64,000 bases of DNA from the NCBI GenBank assembly GCA_038025085.1, contig CM076147.1, positions 5,809,501 through 5,873,500 of the forward strand. Reading direction: 5' to 3'. Below are positions 10,285 to 20,221 of the stretch, in pieces; position 1 is the stretch's first letter; each line of letters starts with the position of its first letter. The DNA is from Tetragonia tetragonoides (Eukaryota > Streptophyta > Magnoliopsida > Caryophyllales > Aizoaceae). The translations under genes were made by a program, and so were the position numbers. The notes beneath the pieces are model-generated. The model searched no databases. It had not been told where the DNA came from and worked only from the letters and a program-made list of their open reading frames with translations.

Positions 10285-12208
10285 CTATCTTCTTCTACAT
10301 AATATTTCGAAAATATGTACAGTCATTAGTTCTATGTGTTGTAGTAATATGCCATTTACAGTATGGCTTCTTTTCCAATTCTGAATTCGAAGGTATCCTA
10401 ATATTCCTGGTCCTTCTAATTTTCTTGTTAGCAAGTAACCAGTAAAATATCTTATCGGTTTTCGTTGTATCAAAGGTATACTTCTTAGGTTTCCCTCCTA
10501 TTTCGACTAGAACATCTTTCTTTTCGAGTTTAGGACAAGAAAATGGTGGTCCTTTCTTAAATTCAGTATAATCTACTTCGAATGAATCCTCAAACACCCA
10601 TGGTGCTTCTACTTTGAATGCATTAAAACCTTGGTGTGTTCTTTGACTCTCTTCCCTTAGCATATTTTCGTATCGTATTGCACTTTCTGCTAATTCTCTA
10701 AAGTCGTGGAATGGAAGACCATCAAATTTCATTCTATATTCTATAGCCATATTTTCTTTAGCCAATTGCACAAATTCTTTCTCTGGTAAATTTGTATGAC
10801 AACGTATTCTAGCCCTTTTAAATCTAGACAGATATTCTTCTACCGATTCTCCAATATGATGTCTTATTCTAGCTAAGTCGCTCATCGAAATGCCCAAGTC
10901 GGTCTTGGCAAAGTGATTTTGGAAGTAAAATTGCATTTCTTCCCAACTATGAATCGAATTTGGGGCTAGGCTTATATACCAATTAAAGGCAGTTCCAATT
11001 AAGGAACTAAGGAATATTCGAAGTTTTATATATTCATTATTTGTTGCTTCCTTACATTGACATGAGAATCTAGCTACATGTTCTAAAGCAGAAACATTAT
11101 CTTCTCCTGAAAATAAAGTAAAATCGGGGACTCTAAATCCTCGAGGAAACGGGTGTGCTCTATCTACCCAATCAGGATAAGGCTTACTTTGTTAAAGACC
11201 TGTGTACTTTTCTTAAGGTTGGCCCATATAGCCTTTCTACAATTTGTTCAATTTGTGATTGAATAGGCTCTTCTCCCATCATTCCTGGCATCGAATAGGG
11301 ATATGCAGTGGGTTGTGCACTGTGTGGATGATTATTAATATCATTCGTTCCATATCTTGGGTTATTATATTGTGAATTTTGGCCAAAATTGGTTGGCTTT
11401 CACCCCTGATAATTCCCTTCGAAGCAATGGTAGGGATTTCCCTGTCCTACGGGAATATATCCGTGTGGATTAGCTTTAGGATACATATGCTGTGAAGATA
11501 TATTAGATGTCCTGGGATATTCGAAAGGAATCCCAGGGGTTTTATCTTTTCTCATGTTACTTCTATCTCCTGTAGGTCCTAGGCCTAAATTCGTATTGAC
11601 TCCAGGGGATGATGTTAAATTAATAGCATCAAAATTCCTGAATGTTCGTTGAGGTTCCCTAGGGAAACCTGGTGTTGAATATCCTATAGGTGACTCGATG
11701 TTATCCCCTATAGGTATTTTATCTTTTAAAGTTCCTCCGCCCAACTGTATGACCTTTTCGATGAGTTGGTTATGCTTTTCAATATGTGGCTCTAGATTAA
11801 CTGTCACGTTGGTGGCCATGCTTTTCGACAAGGCTAAAAATGTAGAACTAAAGGTCTCGTTTATATCTAGTATAATTTTATTTACTTCTCTAGCCAGACT
11901 ATCTTTCGAATCTGCAGCTACGCTTTCTATGAATTGGTGACAAACCCTTGAAGTTTCATGTGCTAAGCTCTATATTGATCATTGTACTCTTTTCGTTGGC
12001 TTTCTCGAGCAGCCAATAGAGTTTCTTTCATACATTCAACAAACTTCTCATAAATTTCGTGTATATCAAATCTTGATTTTCGTGGAGTTTCTTCTTGAGA
12101 AGATGACCTTTGAGGTTGGGATGCTGCATTCGAAGCATTATCCTCTCTTTGGACACTCATATCACCAGATATATTTCTTACCTGAAACTTAGTTTGAGGC
12201 ATTAACAA
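10285..12208 (-). pseudogene. gag region of the Tat element
   Basis: Minus-strand frames 12208-11963, 11831-11400 and 10936-10295 form a broken gag. The last contains the gag core (NHFAKTDLGISMSDLARIRH, GESVEEYLSRFKRAR, PFHDFRELAESAIRYE) and a knuckle-like segment YCKWHITTTHRTNDC, the CXXH-X(n)-H-X4-C form typical of Tat gag. The first part is charged and includes IYEKFVECMKETLLAARESQ. Frames are separated by stops. The right boundary meets the PBS at 12254; the left end meets the inserted element at 10256. Confidence 0.75.
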
Positions 12209-12236
12209 GGGGTTATTCGTGGGTTGTATTTCGTTA

Positions 12237-12254
12237 CTCCCACTGTGGTCGCCA
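12237..12254 (-). other. Primer-binding site of the Tat element
   Basis: Minus strand TGGCGACCACAGTGGGAG, four bases after the LTR end ...CATCAGCA. A TGGCGnC...GTGGG PBS is characteristic of Tat/Ogre elements and distinct from the Met-tRNA PBS of the element inserted into this one. Confidence 0.7.
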
Positions 12255-12748
12255 AATTTGCTGATGTGCTTCGTACTTAGGGGTCACAAGCAACCTATAA
12301 GGGCAGCCCTACGCACCCTAAAAGGTCCTTAAAAGGGTTGAGGACTATCTTGGAGTAGGCCGCTCCCTATTCGAACCCACTCCTCCACCCCCAACACTTC
12401 TCGGTCAAAGGCGGACACTTATCAACAGTGACAGCTATTTTCGAATACTTCAACAGAAAGCCACACAAACAAGCATAAATTGTAACTTTAAAAGAGCAAG
12501 ATTAGGATGTAATCTTAAACATACTTCATTCGATCAGAGTAAGGCATACATTTGATTCAAAGCACAAAAAACAAAGGATAAAGCAATTATACCTCAAAAG
12601 AAGGCGCCATTGCTGAGTGACTTGATTACACTTGCTCGAAGAGCCTACTAATAATCTACTCCTAAGATACACTAACACTACTCTAATGTCTACTTTATGA
12701 CTTCTTGTGAATATGAGCTTTGTTGCCTTGTTTTTCTATTCCTTCTTG

Positions 12749-12758
12749 TATTTATAGA
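12749..12758 (-). promoter_or_regulatory. TATA box of the Tat LTR
   Basis: CTATAAATAC on the minus strand, about 360 bp from the LTR start, directing transcription towards the PBS and gag. Confidence 0.6.
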
Positions 12759-12916
12759 GGTCTGAGATAACTGCCCATGATCTTGCAGTTCTTCTCATCG
12801 TCCACTTCCTTCATACTAGTGTCCAACTTTCCCCACGTCTTCCACTTCTCTTGACTTTCTTCGTATTCTTTCTTTTCGTATTCCTTCTTTTTAACTGATG
12901 TTTGTATTCTCTTTTC

Positions 12917-12979
12917 GTACAAACTATTTTCGTATATATACCCCCCCCCCCCCCACACACATACGAAAATAGTTTGTAC
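12917..12979. repeat. 19-bp perfect inverted repeat around a C14 run
   Basis: GTACAAACTATTTTCGTAT (12917-12935) and its exact complement (12961-12979) flank a 25-base loop containing 14 consecutive C (12941-12954) and ACACAC. It lies in U3 of the Tat LTR, upstream of its TATA box. Confidence 0.9.
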
Positions 12980-13120
12980 ATATACACGCACACACACATA
13001 AGTCTTTTATTTTATAAAGACCTCTCAAAGACTTCTAATTCGTTTTGACTTTGAGTCTTTGACTTCTCTGGACCAACTTATCTACTGTATTATAAATCCA
13101 TTTTATTTTCGTTTGTAACA

Positions 13121-13640
13121 GTGCCTAAAAATGGAAACCTAATAGGCTGATCCTCAGAAAAAGAAGAAACATAAGGGAAATAATTACTGATCTAAATAGA
13201 TAATCATTGAACAAAAGCCTAGTTTCATAAACCCATTTAGTTGGTCGCAATTGTCCATCTCTCTCCCTCCCTCCTCTCCACTTTATTATGGAAGAGGGGA
13301 ACCAATGTCGAATTGAGCATATGAGATGTTTTTTAAATTAAACATGTGAGATATTCAATAGATTGGACAAAATGTGGCATAGATCAGTGTAGGTTGGGCA
13401 TGCAACATGGGAAGAATTTAGGACCAAAGGAAATGCCTTGTGTCTCTTGGGTTGATCTCGATATGAACCATATTGCTACTCACAAAATTAGTGGTAGGAT
13501 TTTACTAAATCAGTGGAAAAGATTTACCGAGTCAGTAAAAATCAATGACAAGACCTTATCTAGTGAAAATCAATGAAAAAACTTTACCCATAAGTAAGAA
13601 TCAGTGGAAAACAACGCATCCTCATCCGTTTGAGGAAGGC
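13121..13640. other. Intergenic DNA with a minisatellite-family fragment
   Basis: I see no gene. About 13485-13612 reads, on the minus strand, as degenerate copies of the 32-bp unit (AAGGTCTTGCCACTGATTTC and so on) that fills the MITE at 37846-38199. The rest is AT-rich and unassigned. Confidence 0.5.
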
Positions 13641-13962
13641 CCAAATCCTAATCCGTCCAAAACGCACACTTACCGGTTACCATCATCAGTTCATCAACTT
13701 CGCTCAGTTCTCGTTCTTTCTCTCACTAGCGCTCAAATCTGCGACAACTAATTAATTTCCTCTGGTGAGTTAACCTTCTGTCTCTCTCTTCGCTTTCCCT
13801 TGTATCTTCTTACAATTACTACTCAATGTTCATTATGATTTCTTTTGATATGTTTAGCCAAAAAAATGGAGTTCAATGCTGAAGATGTCAAGTCATTCCT
13901 CAATTCAAATGATCAATTAGAAATTGCTGATAAACGGCTGGTGGTGTTAGCTGTTGGCTGAT
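13640..13962 (+). pseudogene. Broken 5' end of an unrecognised gene
   Basis: A pyrimidine-rich stretch ends at a good donor (CTG|GTGAGT at 13765). A 94-base intron with a T-rich acceptor (TTTAG, 13858) follows, then eight bases later ATG at 13867. The frame MEFNAEDVKSFLNSNDQLEI runs about 22 codons, then enters a GGCTGNTGGCTG repeat near 13930 and stops at 13962. This looks like a leader intron and first coding exon truncated by a small insertion. The protein is not recognised. It could be a captured or displaced gene fragment. Confidence 0.35.
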
Positions 13963-14090
13963 GGCTGTTGGCTGGTAGTTTATGGCTGGTGACATTAGCT
14001 GGTTTGACTAACTTGTAGCATTGGCTGTTTGTAAAAAGGTGTTTGGTAAAATCAGCTCTTCATTGTTGGCCGACGAGTATAAAATTACCT
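13930..14090. repeat. Small GGCTG-rich repeat, MITE-like
   Basis: Dense TTGGCTG/ATGGCTG motifs and the segment GTGTTTGGTAAAATCAGCTC resemble short hAT-like MITEs of plants. I could not define terminal repeats, so the class is uncertain. Confidence 0.35.
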
Positions 14091-14176
14091 AAAAGGACAT
14101 AAATAGACATTTATTTCTATTTTATTAACTATGTTTATTTTGATTTTGGATCTTGATTGGAATTATTTAACAAAGT

Positions 14177-14177
14177 A

Positions 14178-14230
<53 letters not shown>
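14177..14230. repeat. (ATA)n microsatellite
   Basis: About 18 near-perfect ATA/AAT triplets in non-coding DNA. Confidence 0.95.
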
Positions 14231-14455
14231 TGCTGAACAAATAGAACACAACAACATACTCAGTTTTTATTCATATTATTTGTAACTCCTTTCTTGCTGC
14301 TCCTTATTTCCAAGTCATTTACTCCATTAAGCTTATATTTTTCTCTCTCTATCTCGTCGTCCTCTACCTCTTTTTTTCCTTTTCTTTTCAACAAATCCAC
14401 TGTCCTTCTTCTATTCTCTTTCTTCATCAATCTTTGGCAAAAATACTTCCACCAT

Positions 14456-14684
14456 GGCATCATTTGCTTTCTTTCTTTCTGGTCTTGTCTACCTCTTGCT
14501 CCTAATGACCACCAACCAATTATTAGTTATTTAGTGGTCATCGATGACGACAAATCAAAGGGTAAAACATTTAAGGGAAAAATCCCACCCAACAATAATT
14601 ATGGGCTTGAACAAATGAGTGTTGCTGTCAAGGTTTCTCATTCCGTACAGGATTACACGCATTCGATCTTCAGAACCAATTTGA
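14456..14684 (+). pseudogene. Possible first exon of a secreted or membrane protein, frame-broken
   Basis: ATG at 14456 lies in a good plant context (CCACCATGGC). It starts a hydrophobic signal-like segment (MASFAFFLSGLVYLLLLMTT) that stops after 26 codons. A second frame continues without stops (DDDKSKGKTFKGKIPPNNN, YGLEQMSVAVKVSHSVQD) to NLR at 14684, next to a GTAACT donor-like site. One base of shift would join them. I do not recognise the protein. It might be the lost 5' exon of the kinase relic at 21690, separated by later insertions; that is speculation. Confidence 0.3.
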
Positions 14685-14689
14685 GGTAA

Positions 14690-15661
14690 CTTTTATTTAT
14701 TTAGTATCATTCTTTATCAATTAATTTAGCATTTCTGTTGGTAAATCTTCGTTGTTTTCATGGAAATTTCTCTGGGTATGAAATAAAATCTTACTAAAAT
14801 GTAATTCTAGGTATGTGTACTTGTTTTAATTAATCAATTCATCACAATTTCTCTGGGTCAATGCTCCCAGTCCGATGAATGTCATCTAAAGTTTTGTCTT
14901 TTTAAATAAAATAATTTATTCTGTACCCTTAGCATCTCACAATTGTTGCAAATTGCAATGAGGTTGATTCTATTTGTGTTGGTACTTGGATTTGTGAGAT
15001 TCTGCAGATAGTTGCTCCCAAGTAACTGGTACCACTTAAACAATAATCTAGAGATGCCATATTATTTATTCTTTCTTCTCCTTTGGTCAAATGTGAAAAA
15101 TCCATTTTATGTACTTGAGACACAATTTCCATGATCCTTATATATGCTAATTGAGTAATTGTTGAGTTTATGGCTACCTTAAAATTTTATGCTAGTTGTC
15201 ATTCTTGGACTGTGCTCATGCTTCCTATGTTATAGTGGCTTAATCACAGAACCTATACTTTGTGTTTAAATTTGATGTTTTTTTCCCTTGGTAATTAAAA
15301 GAAATTCATTGATCACCAGTCGAGAAATACATCCCAGAACTGGATTTTGCCAGTTCCCTCAAACAGTAACAGTACCCAGAGCCACTCTCCCCCTTTAAGC
15401 AGCATCAGAAAAGATAGCAGCACACCTTCTATAAAGTGTCACTACAATCTTTGGAACTATGATATGATAGAGAGAGGACACCAAATGCCAATAGGTGTAA
15501 GAGGCTGACTGATCGAAACATACAACCATTACAAATTACTCCTAATACAAACTGTGAGTTGTATTTTCCTAATAAGTCCATTAGCCTCTTGCTTCTTACT
15601 TGAGGAAATTAAACACGAGCATTTCTTCCTATCCATGTACCATCCACTGCTTCTGCAAAAC
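14690..15661. other. AT-rich DNA; right part is probably the 3' end of a decayed LINE
   Basis: No convincing gene. 15300-15661 is the left flank of the LTR element. Because the LTR element interrupts the LINE seen at 20222-21375, this flank should be the remainder of that LINE, but its reading is too degraded for me to confirm. Confidence 0.35.
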
Positions 15662-16416
15662 TGGTGCGGGAGCATTTGAGACATCCCGAAGAGCTCAATG
15701 GTGATCCTAAACTGTCTAAAGGATGTACCTTGGTCAAAAGGGATCCCTAAGGTCCTTCCTAGCTTGCATGAATAAAGCTTAGTGCTGTAGCTTTCTTTTA
15801 ACATGCATAATGTCATATAGTCCGTACATGTCCTTAATTAGTCCTTACGTTCATCATTAGCGTTAAGTAAGCTTAGTTACATTTGTAATTTGTTCTCAAC
15901 TTTGTAATAGCTTAGGAAACATATCTAAAGGGATAAGGAGTCACAAGTTGAGAGGAAAAGGCCTAGAGGACCATTAAATCAGGGCATTTAATATAGTGGT
16001 CCAAAAAGTACAAAGTAGAGTCAGCTGTCGTTTTCAAGTTGCTCTCAAGCATATTGTGAGCCTAAGACGCGCCTTGTGGTCCTACCAACGGATATTTGCT
16101 GAGCCTTGGACAGCAAGGACCCTGTTAAGATGATTTCTAGGTCATTTAAGGACCCATCCCTCCCCTATATATAGGTAAAGACGGGCATGTACTCAGTAGA
16201 CCATTTTTGAATGAAATTGAACACAAAGAGTGCTGTCTCTTTTTATCCCCGAATCTCATTGTCTTAGGAGTGAATATCCTTGTGCTTTGAGCCCTTCTTT
16301 CAATATTAAACTTGTATTAGAGTTTATATTGTGGTGAGGGTTTGTTACTTTGAGAGTTTAAGAGAGATTCAAAACTGATTATCCAAGAACGAGCTTAGCT
16401 GTTGAGTTATGCATCA
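15662..16416 (+). repeat. 5' LTR, 755 bp
   Basis: Starts TGGTGCGGGAGC, ends TTATGCATCA. It contains a TATA box (CTATATATAGG, about 16168-16178) after CCCATCCCTCC, and is followed by the PBS. Confidence 0.92.
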
Positions 16417-16420
16417 ATTT

Positions 16421-16432
16421 TGGTATAAGAGC
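16421..16432 (+). other. Primer-binding site
   Basis: TGGTATAAGAGC, four bases after the 5' LTR. One mismatch from the initiator-Met PBS TGGTATCAGAGC. Confidence 0.8.
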
Positions 16433-16792
16433 TTTGGTTTTCTTAGCTCGTTCATATAGAGGTTTTTCTTCATTGGAGAGTCCTCTTTAACCTTGTTTTG
16501 GTTTGAGGACAAACGGAGAAGATTTGGGTGCTCGTTGAAGCAATTTCCCTTAGTCGCTCCTGCTGGACTTGCGCCTGGAACAGGCTTGTTTTCTTTGTTT
16601 CGTTGACACGAGAGCTTTGGTTTTCTTAGCTCGTTCTTTTAGAGGTTTTTCTGGATTGAAGAGCCCTCTTTCAGCTAGTTTTGGTTTGAGGAAAAAGGGA
16701 GAAGATTTGATTGCTCGTTGAAGCAATTTCCCTCAGTCACTCCTTCTGAACTTGCGCCTGGAACAGGCTGGTTACTTTGGTTCTTTGGCACG
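16428..16792 (+). repeat. 183-bp tandem duplication in the leader
   Basis: Two copies, 16428-16610 and 16611-16792, each starting AGAGCTTTGGTTTTCTTAGC and each containing CTTGCGCCTGGAACAGGCT. The first copy overlaps the last bases of the PBS. They differ at scattered positions. Confidence 0.85.
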
Positions 16793-17234
16793 CTTCAAGA
16801 GGTAAAGGTGGAAACTTTGATAATTTTCTGAGTTCCTTAGATCCTTATCTTTGAATTCTTGTTGGTGGTTTTGGTTAAATGCTTGTGAAATATAGCAGTT
16901 TATTATTTGAAGTCGACGTTCTGTTTTGAGTGCGAATCTGAAATTGTTGTTGATAAAGTTGCTTGCTTTGGTTGAGATTTGTTGTGGTGATCTAAATTTC
17001 TCTCTTAACCCTTCTTTCTCTATCTTATTTCTGGTTACTCTTCTTATCTTTGTTCTTTTGAGAGTAAGAGATCAAACCCTTGATCTTTTAACACTCACAT
17101 CGAGTTGATTAGATTAAAGGGGATTATTTGTGGTTTACTCTCCCTAAACACATTTACCTTCTTTTCTGTCTAAGCTAACTACAAAAGGACCCTAAGCCAA
17201 ACACTTTACCACCTACAAAAATCCTAGATACAAA

Positions 17235-18203
17235 ATGGCCGGAGGTGATGAGAGATTTCAAAGGCATGTGACCTTTGAACAAGCTCAAAATCTGAGGCTT
17301 GATAGGGATATAAAGCAGTTGAAGGGACAAATGAAACAAGCTCTTGATATTTTGAGAAATGAAAATAGGCAAAGAAGGCCTAGAAACTGTGATGGAGATG
17401 ATGGATTTCACCATGAGATTCCATTACTTTATGTGCTTTTAACCCTAGGAGAAGACATAGGGGTTATTGGCTTGGTGTTAAGCTTGAACCTCCTGATTTT
17501 GATGGTGGACTGTATCCTAATGATTACCTTGAGTGGGTATTAAAAATTGAAAGAGACTTTGAGGCCGAGAGTTACAATGATGAAATATGTTACAAGATGA
17601 CTAAGGTTAAGTTCAAAGGGCTATGCATCACTTTGGTTTGATAATTTGAAGCACCAAAGAGTGAGAGATGGTAAGAGGAGAGTTAAGACATGGAGCAAAC
17701 TTAAAGGGCTCATGCAAAAGAGATTTGTACCAGATTCTTACTATCAAGACCTCAATCGACTCACCACACTAGCTCAAGATGATAAGAGTGTGGCCGAGTA
17801 TGCAAGGGAGTTTAAACAACTACTATGGAGGACGGGGGTCCTAGATACCCAAGGGAACACCTTTAGTCGTTTCTTGGCTGGTTTGAACCATAACATTCGA
17901 GAAAAGATGGAATTACAGCCATTATGGTCCTTAGAGGATGCAATCAAGTTGGCTCTCACGGTTCAGAAACTAGCCGAAGGGAAGAAGCCCTATTCTCATG
18001 CTTTTGTTCCAAGTCCCACCACTTATTCTAGTGGTAATGGCAACAGCACTAGAGTTGATCCTAACTCTGATTTTGAGAAGAAATTGGTGGCTAACAAAGA
18101 AGCTCCAAGGAAGAAAACAAGAGGTGCTTTGTGTCTCATGGTTTGGGGCAATTCCAAGAAGGATATTATAACAAAACAGCACCTACTTTGCATGAGATTT
18201 TAA
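17235..18203 (+). pseudogene. gag of the non-autonomous element, frameshifted
   Basis: The ATG at 17235 starts MAGGDERFQRHVTFEQAQNL, a coiled-coil-like N-terminus. After a shift near 17440 the gag core begins in another frame (PPDFDGGLYPNDYLEWV, KIERDFEAE, about 17490-17570). After a second shift near 17615 it continues to 18203 (RVKTWSKLKGLMQKRFVP, SVAEYAREFKQLLWRTG, FLAGLNHNIREKM). These are the retrotransposon gag motifs (P-x-F-x-G, Y-x-x-x-F-x-x-L, F-x-x-G-L). No zinc knuckle is seen. Two shifts mean no single Gag can be made by this copy. Confidence 0.8.
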
Positions 18204-18814
18204 ACATCCAAGCTGATTTTGAGAATATTTTGGAGGACATTGAACCTTCTATTAATGATAAGCACGAAGAGATTGTTCTTGGTTCAAACGAAGCTCCAAC
18301 ACTACTGGAAACACTACGGTTTGATGATGCAAGGAAGCAAACTTTTAATGCTCTAAGTGTGAGTGACAACAAACTTTGCAATTTGATTGTGGATAGGGGT
18401 AATTGTGCAAACGCCTCTTCTAACACTCTTGTTGAGAAGTTTGGCTTATCTAGCTTCAAGCATCCGAGTTCCTACAAGCTACAATGGCCTAACAAAGGCA
18501 ATGAACTTAAGGTAACTCATCAAGTATCCACTCCTTTCTCTATTTACTCCGTTTTTAATGATGAGGTTACTTATGCTGTTATACCCTTGGATACATGTCC
18601 AGTGTCATTGGAAAGGCCTTGGATAATTGATAGATATGTCTTGCATGATGGGAGAATGGATACTTATTCCTTGTTTGAGAATCAAAAGAAGTTCATGTTG
18701 GCTTCTTTATCTCCTAGTGAAAGGTGCAAAACTATTGTTGATTCTAAGAGTGAAAGTGGACTGAATTTGAGTAAAACCTTTCTACGGAATGACCTTTGTG
18801 ATATGGCTATATGA
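18131..18814 (+). pseudogene. Retropepsin-like domain with altered active site
   Basis: The frame overlaps the end of gag by 73 bases. The segment CNLIVDRGNCANASSNTLVE corresponds to the retropepsin active-site region. D-T/S/G-G is expected, but here it is D-R-G, so catalysis is unlikely. It continues with the family's KLQWPNKGNELKVTHQV, FNDEVTYAVIPLDTCPVSLE and RPWIIDRYVLHDGRMDTYS. In autonomous relatives RT follows directly; here the frame ends after SPSERCKTIVD and a short tail. The stop overlaps the next start as ATGA. Confidence 0.75.
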
Positions 18815-19437
18815 ACTCTTGTGATTTGATCTTGGAAGGGCCATGGAAACGTGATCGTTTTCTCATTCATGTTGGGTTTAGCACCTCATATTCTGTTTCG
18901 ATTCATGAGAGGAAATTCACTTTGAACCTTTGTGAACTGAATCCATGGTGCAAAGAGGCTGAATTTGACATGATCACAACTCCTAGTTTCGAGATTGGAG
19001 GGATTAAGATCCCTAACACAAGTGAGCAGGTTGTTCAGGCCAAGCAACACTTAATTTCATCCTCCATTCAACGTGATGCTAATGAAGATGTTTTACGGGT
19101 TGTCCTTATCCAAGAGAGGTCATATGTTCTCAATGGGGTTGTCCATGATTTGTTTTTGGAGTGGTGGAGACACAACCTTGATTCTACAAGGGTTGAAAGA
19201 ATCAAGAAATTGTCCTTGATCTTATTTGAGCATGTTATAAAGAGAATTCAGGAGGATTGGGCTGAATATAATCACTTCATCAATATGTGGTGCCAAATGG
19301 TTTCAAAAACCATAATCCTTAATCAATGTGGGAGTAAAGCAAGAGGGGACGTGAGAAAGTCCAAGGGCTTTTGGATAAAAGGGCAGGTTCTTTATTCCAT
19401 GGTGGACAACTTTGAAGAAACAAGATTGAGGATTTGA
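18811..19437 (+). CDS. ORF of 208 codons; N-terminus resembles a second copy of the protease C-terminal half
   Basis: This ORF starts in the ATGA overlap with the protease stop and ends 28 bases before the 3' LTR. Its first 45 residues (LILEGPWKRDRFLIHVGF, SYSVSIHERKFTLNLCEL) align by eye with RPWIIDRYVLHDG and the following segment of the frame before it. The rest is not recognised: SEQVVQAKQHLISSSIQR, VERIKKLSLILFEHVIKRIQ, EDWAEYNHFINMWCQM. It is open for 627 bases in an element otherwise full of shifts, which may mean selection in the parent element, or chance. No function can be assigned. Confidence 0.5.
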   Translation: MNSCDLILEGPWKRDRFLIHVGFSTSYSVSIHERKFTLNLCELNPWCKEAEFDMITTPSFEIGGIKIPNTSEQVVQAKQHLISSSIQRDANEDVLRVVLIQERSYVLNGVVHDLFLEWWRHNLDSTRVERIKKLSLILFEHVIKRIQEDWAEYNHFINMWCQMVSKTIILNQCGSKARGDVRKSKGFWIKGQVLYSMVDNFEETRLRI

Positions 19438-19451
19438 GATCAAATCCTTTT

Positions 19452-19465
19452 TAAGAAAAGGGGTT
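19452..19465 (+). other. Polypurine tract
   Basis: AAGAAAAGGGGTTT leads into the 3' LTR start TGGTGCGGG at 19466. It confirms the plus orientation. Confidence 0.75.
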
Positions 19466-20221
19466 TGGTGCGGGAGCATTTGAGACATCCCGAAGAGCTC
19501 AATGGTGATCCTAAACTGTCTAAAGGATGTACCTTAGTCAAAAGGGCTCCCTAAGGTCCTTCCTAGCTTGCATGAATAAAGCTTAGTGCTGTAGCTTTCT
19601 TTTAACATGCATAATGTCATATTGTCCGTACATGTCCTTAATTAGTCCGTACGTTCATCATTAGCGTTAAGTAGGCTTAGTTTACATTTGTAATTTGTTC
19701 TCAACTTTGTAATAGCTTAGGAAACATATCTAAAGGGATAAGGAGTCACAAGTTGAGAGAAAAAGGCCTAGAGGACCATTAAATCAGGGCATTTAATGTA
19801 GTGGTCCAAAAGGTACAAAGTAGAGCCAGCTGTCGTTTTCAAGTCGCTCTCAAGCATATTGTGAGCCTAGGACGCGCCTTGTGGTCCTACCAACGGATAT
19901 TTGCTGAGCCTTGGACAACAAGGACCCTGTTAAGATGATTTCTAGGTCATTTAAGGACCCATCCCTCCCCTATATATAGGTAAAGACGGGCATGTACTCA
20001 GTAGACCATTTTTGAATGAAATTGAACACAAAGAGTGCTGTCTCTTTTTATCCCCGAATCTCATTGTCTTAGGAGTGAATATCCTTGTGCTTTGAGCCCT
20101 TCTTTCAATATTAAACTTGTATTAGAGTTTATATTGTGGTGAGGGTTTGTTACTTTGAGAGTTTAAAAGAGATTCAAAACTGATTATCCAAGAACGAGCT
20201 TAGCCGTTGAGTTATGCATCA
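19466..20221 (+). repeat. 3' LTR, 756 bp
   Basis: Differs from the 5' LTR at about 14 substitutions, mostly transitions, and one inserted T (near 19681). Followed by the target duplication AAAAC. Confidence 0.92.

Larger units (their letters stand above)
1486..13120 (-). mobile_element. Tat-lineage Ty3/gypsy retrotransposon, broken by two insertions
   Basis: Read on the minus strand from the right: 5' LTR (13120-12259), primer-binding site, gag (about 12201-10285), an inserted element (10256 to about 4941), then protease (to 3642), reverse transcriptase (3562-2089) and RNase H (2043 to about 1490), where a plus-strand element cuts it. Integrase and the 3' LTR must lie beyond the left edge or be lost. 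The Tat call rests on the RT wording, on a second RNase H-like domain typical of Tat/Ogre, and on the GGCGACC-type PBS. Stops and frameshifts throughout mean it is dead. Confidence 0.85.
12259..13120 (-). repeat. 5' LTR of the Tat element, 862 bp
   Basis: Minus strand: starts TGTTACAAACG at 13120 and ends CATCAGCA at 12259, next to the PBS. A minus-strand TATA box lies at 12758-12749. The U3 part contains a hairpin with a poly-C loop (12917-12979). The 5-bp target duplication on this side would be GTGCC (13121-13125), but its partner is outside the window. Confidence 0.72.
15662..20221 (+). mobile_element. Non-autonomous LTR retrotransposon (gag-protease only), complete ends
   Basis: Two near-identical LTRs (15662-16416 and 19466-20221) flank about 3.05 kb. 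The target duplication AAAAC is perfect (15657-15661 and 20222-20226). A Met-type PBS follows the first LTR and a purine tract precedes the second. The interior holds a gag region, a protease-like region and one further ORF, with no RT, RNase H or integrase. Wording of gag and protease is that of Ty3/gypsy elements. By eye the LTRs differ at about 15 of 755 positions (about 98% identity), so insertion was fairly recent. It must have been moved by enzymes supplied in trans. Confidence 0.92.
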
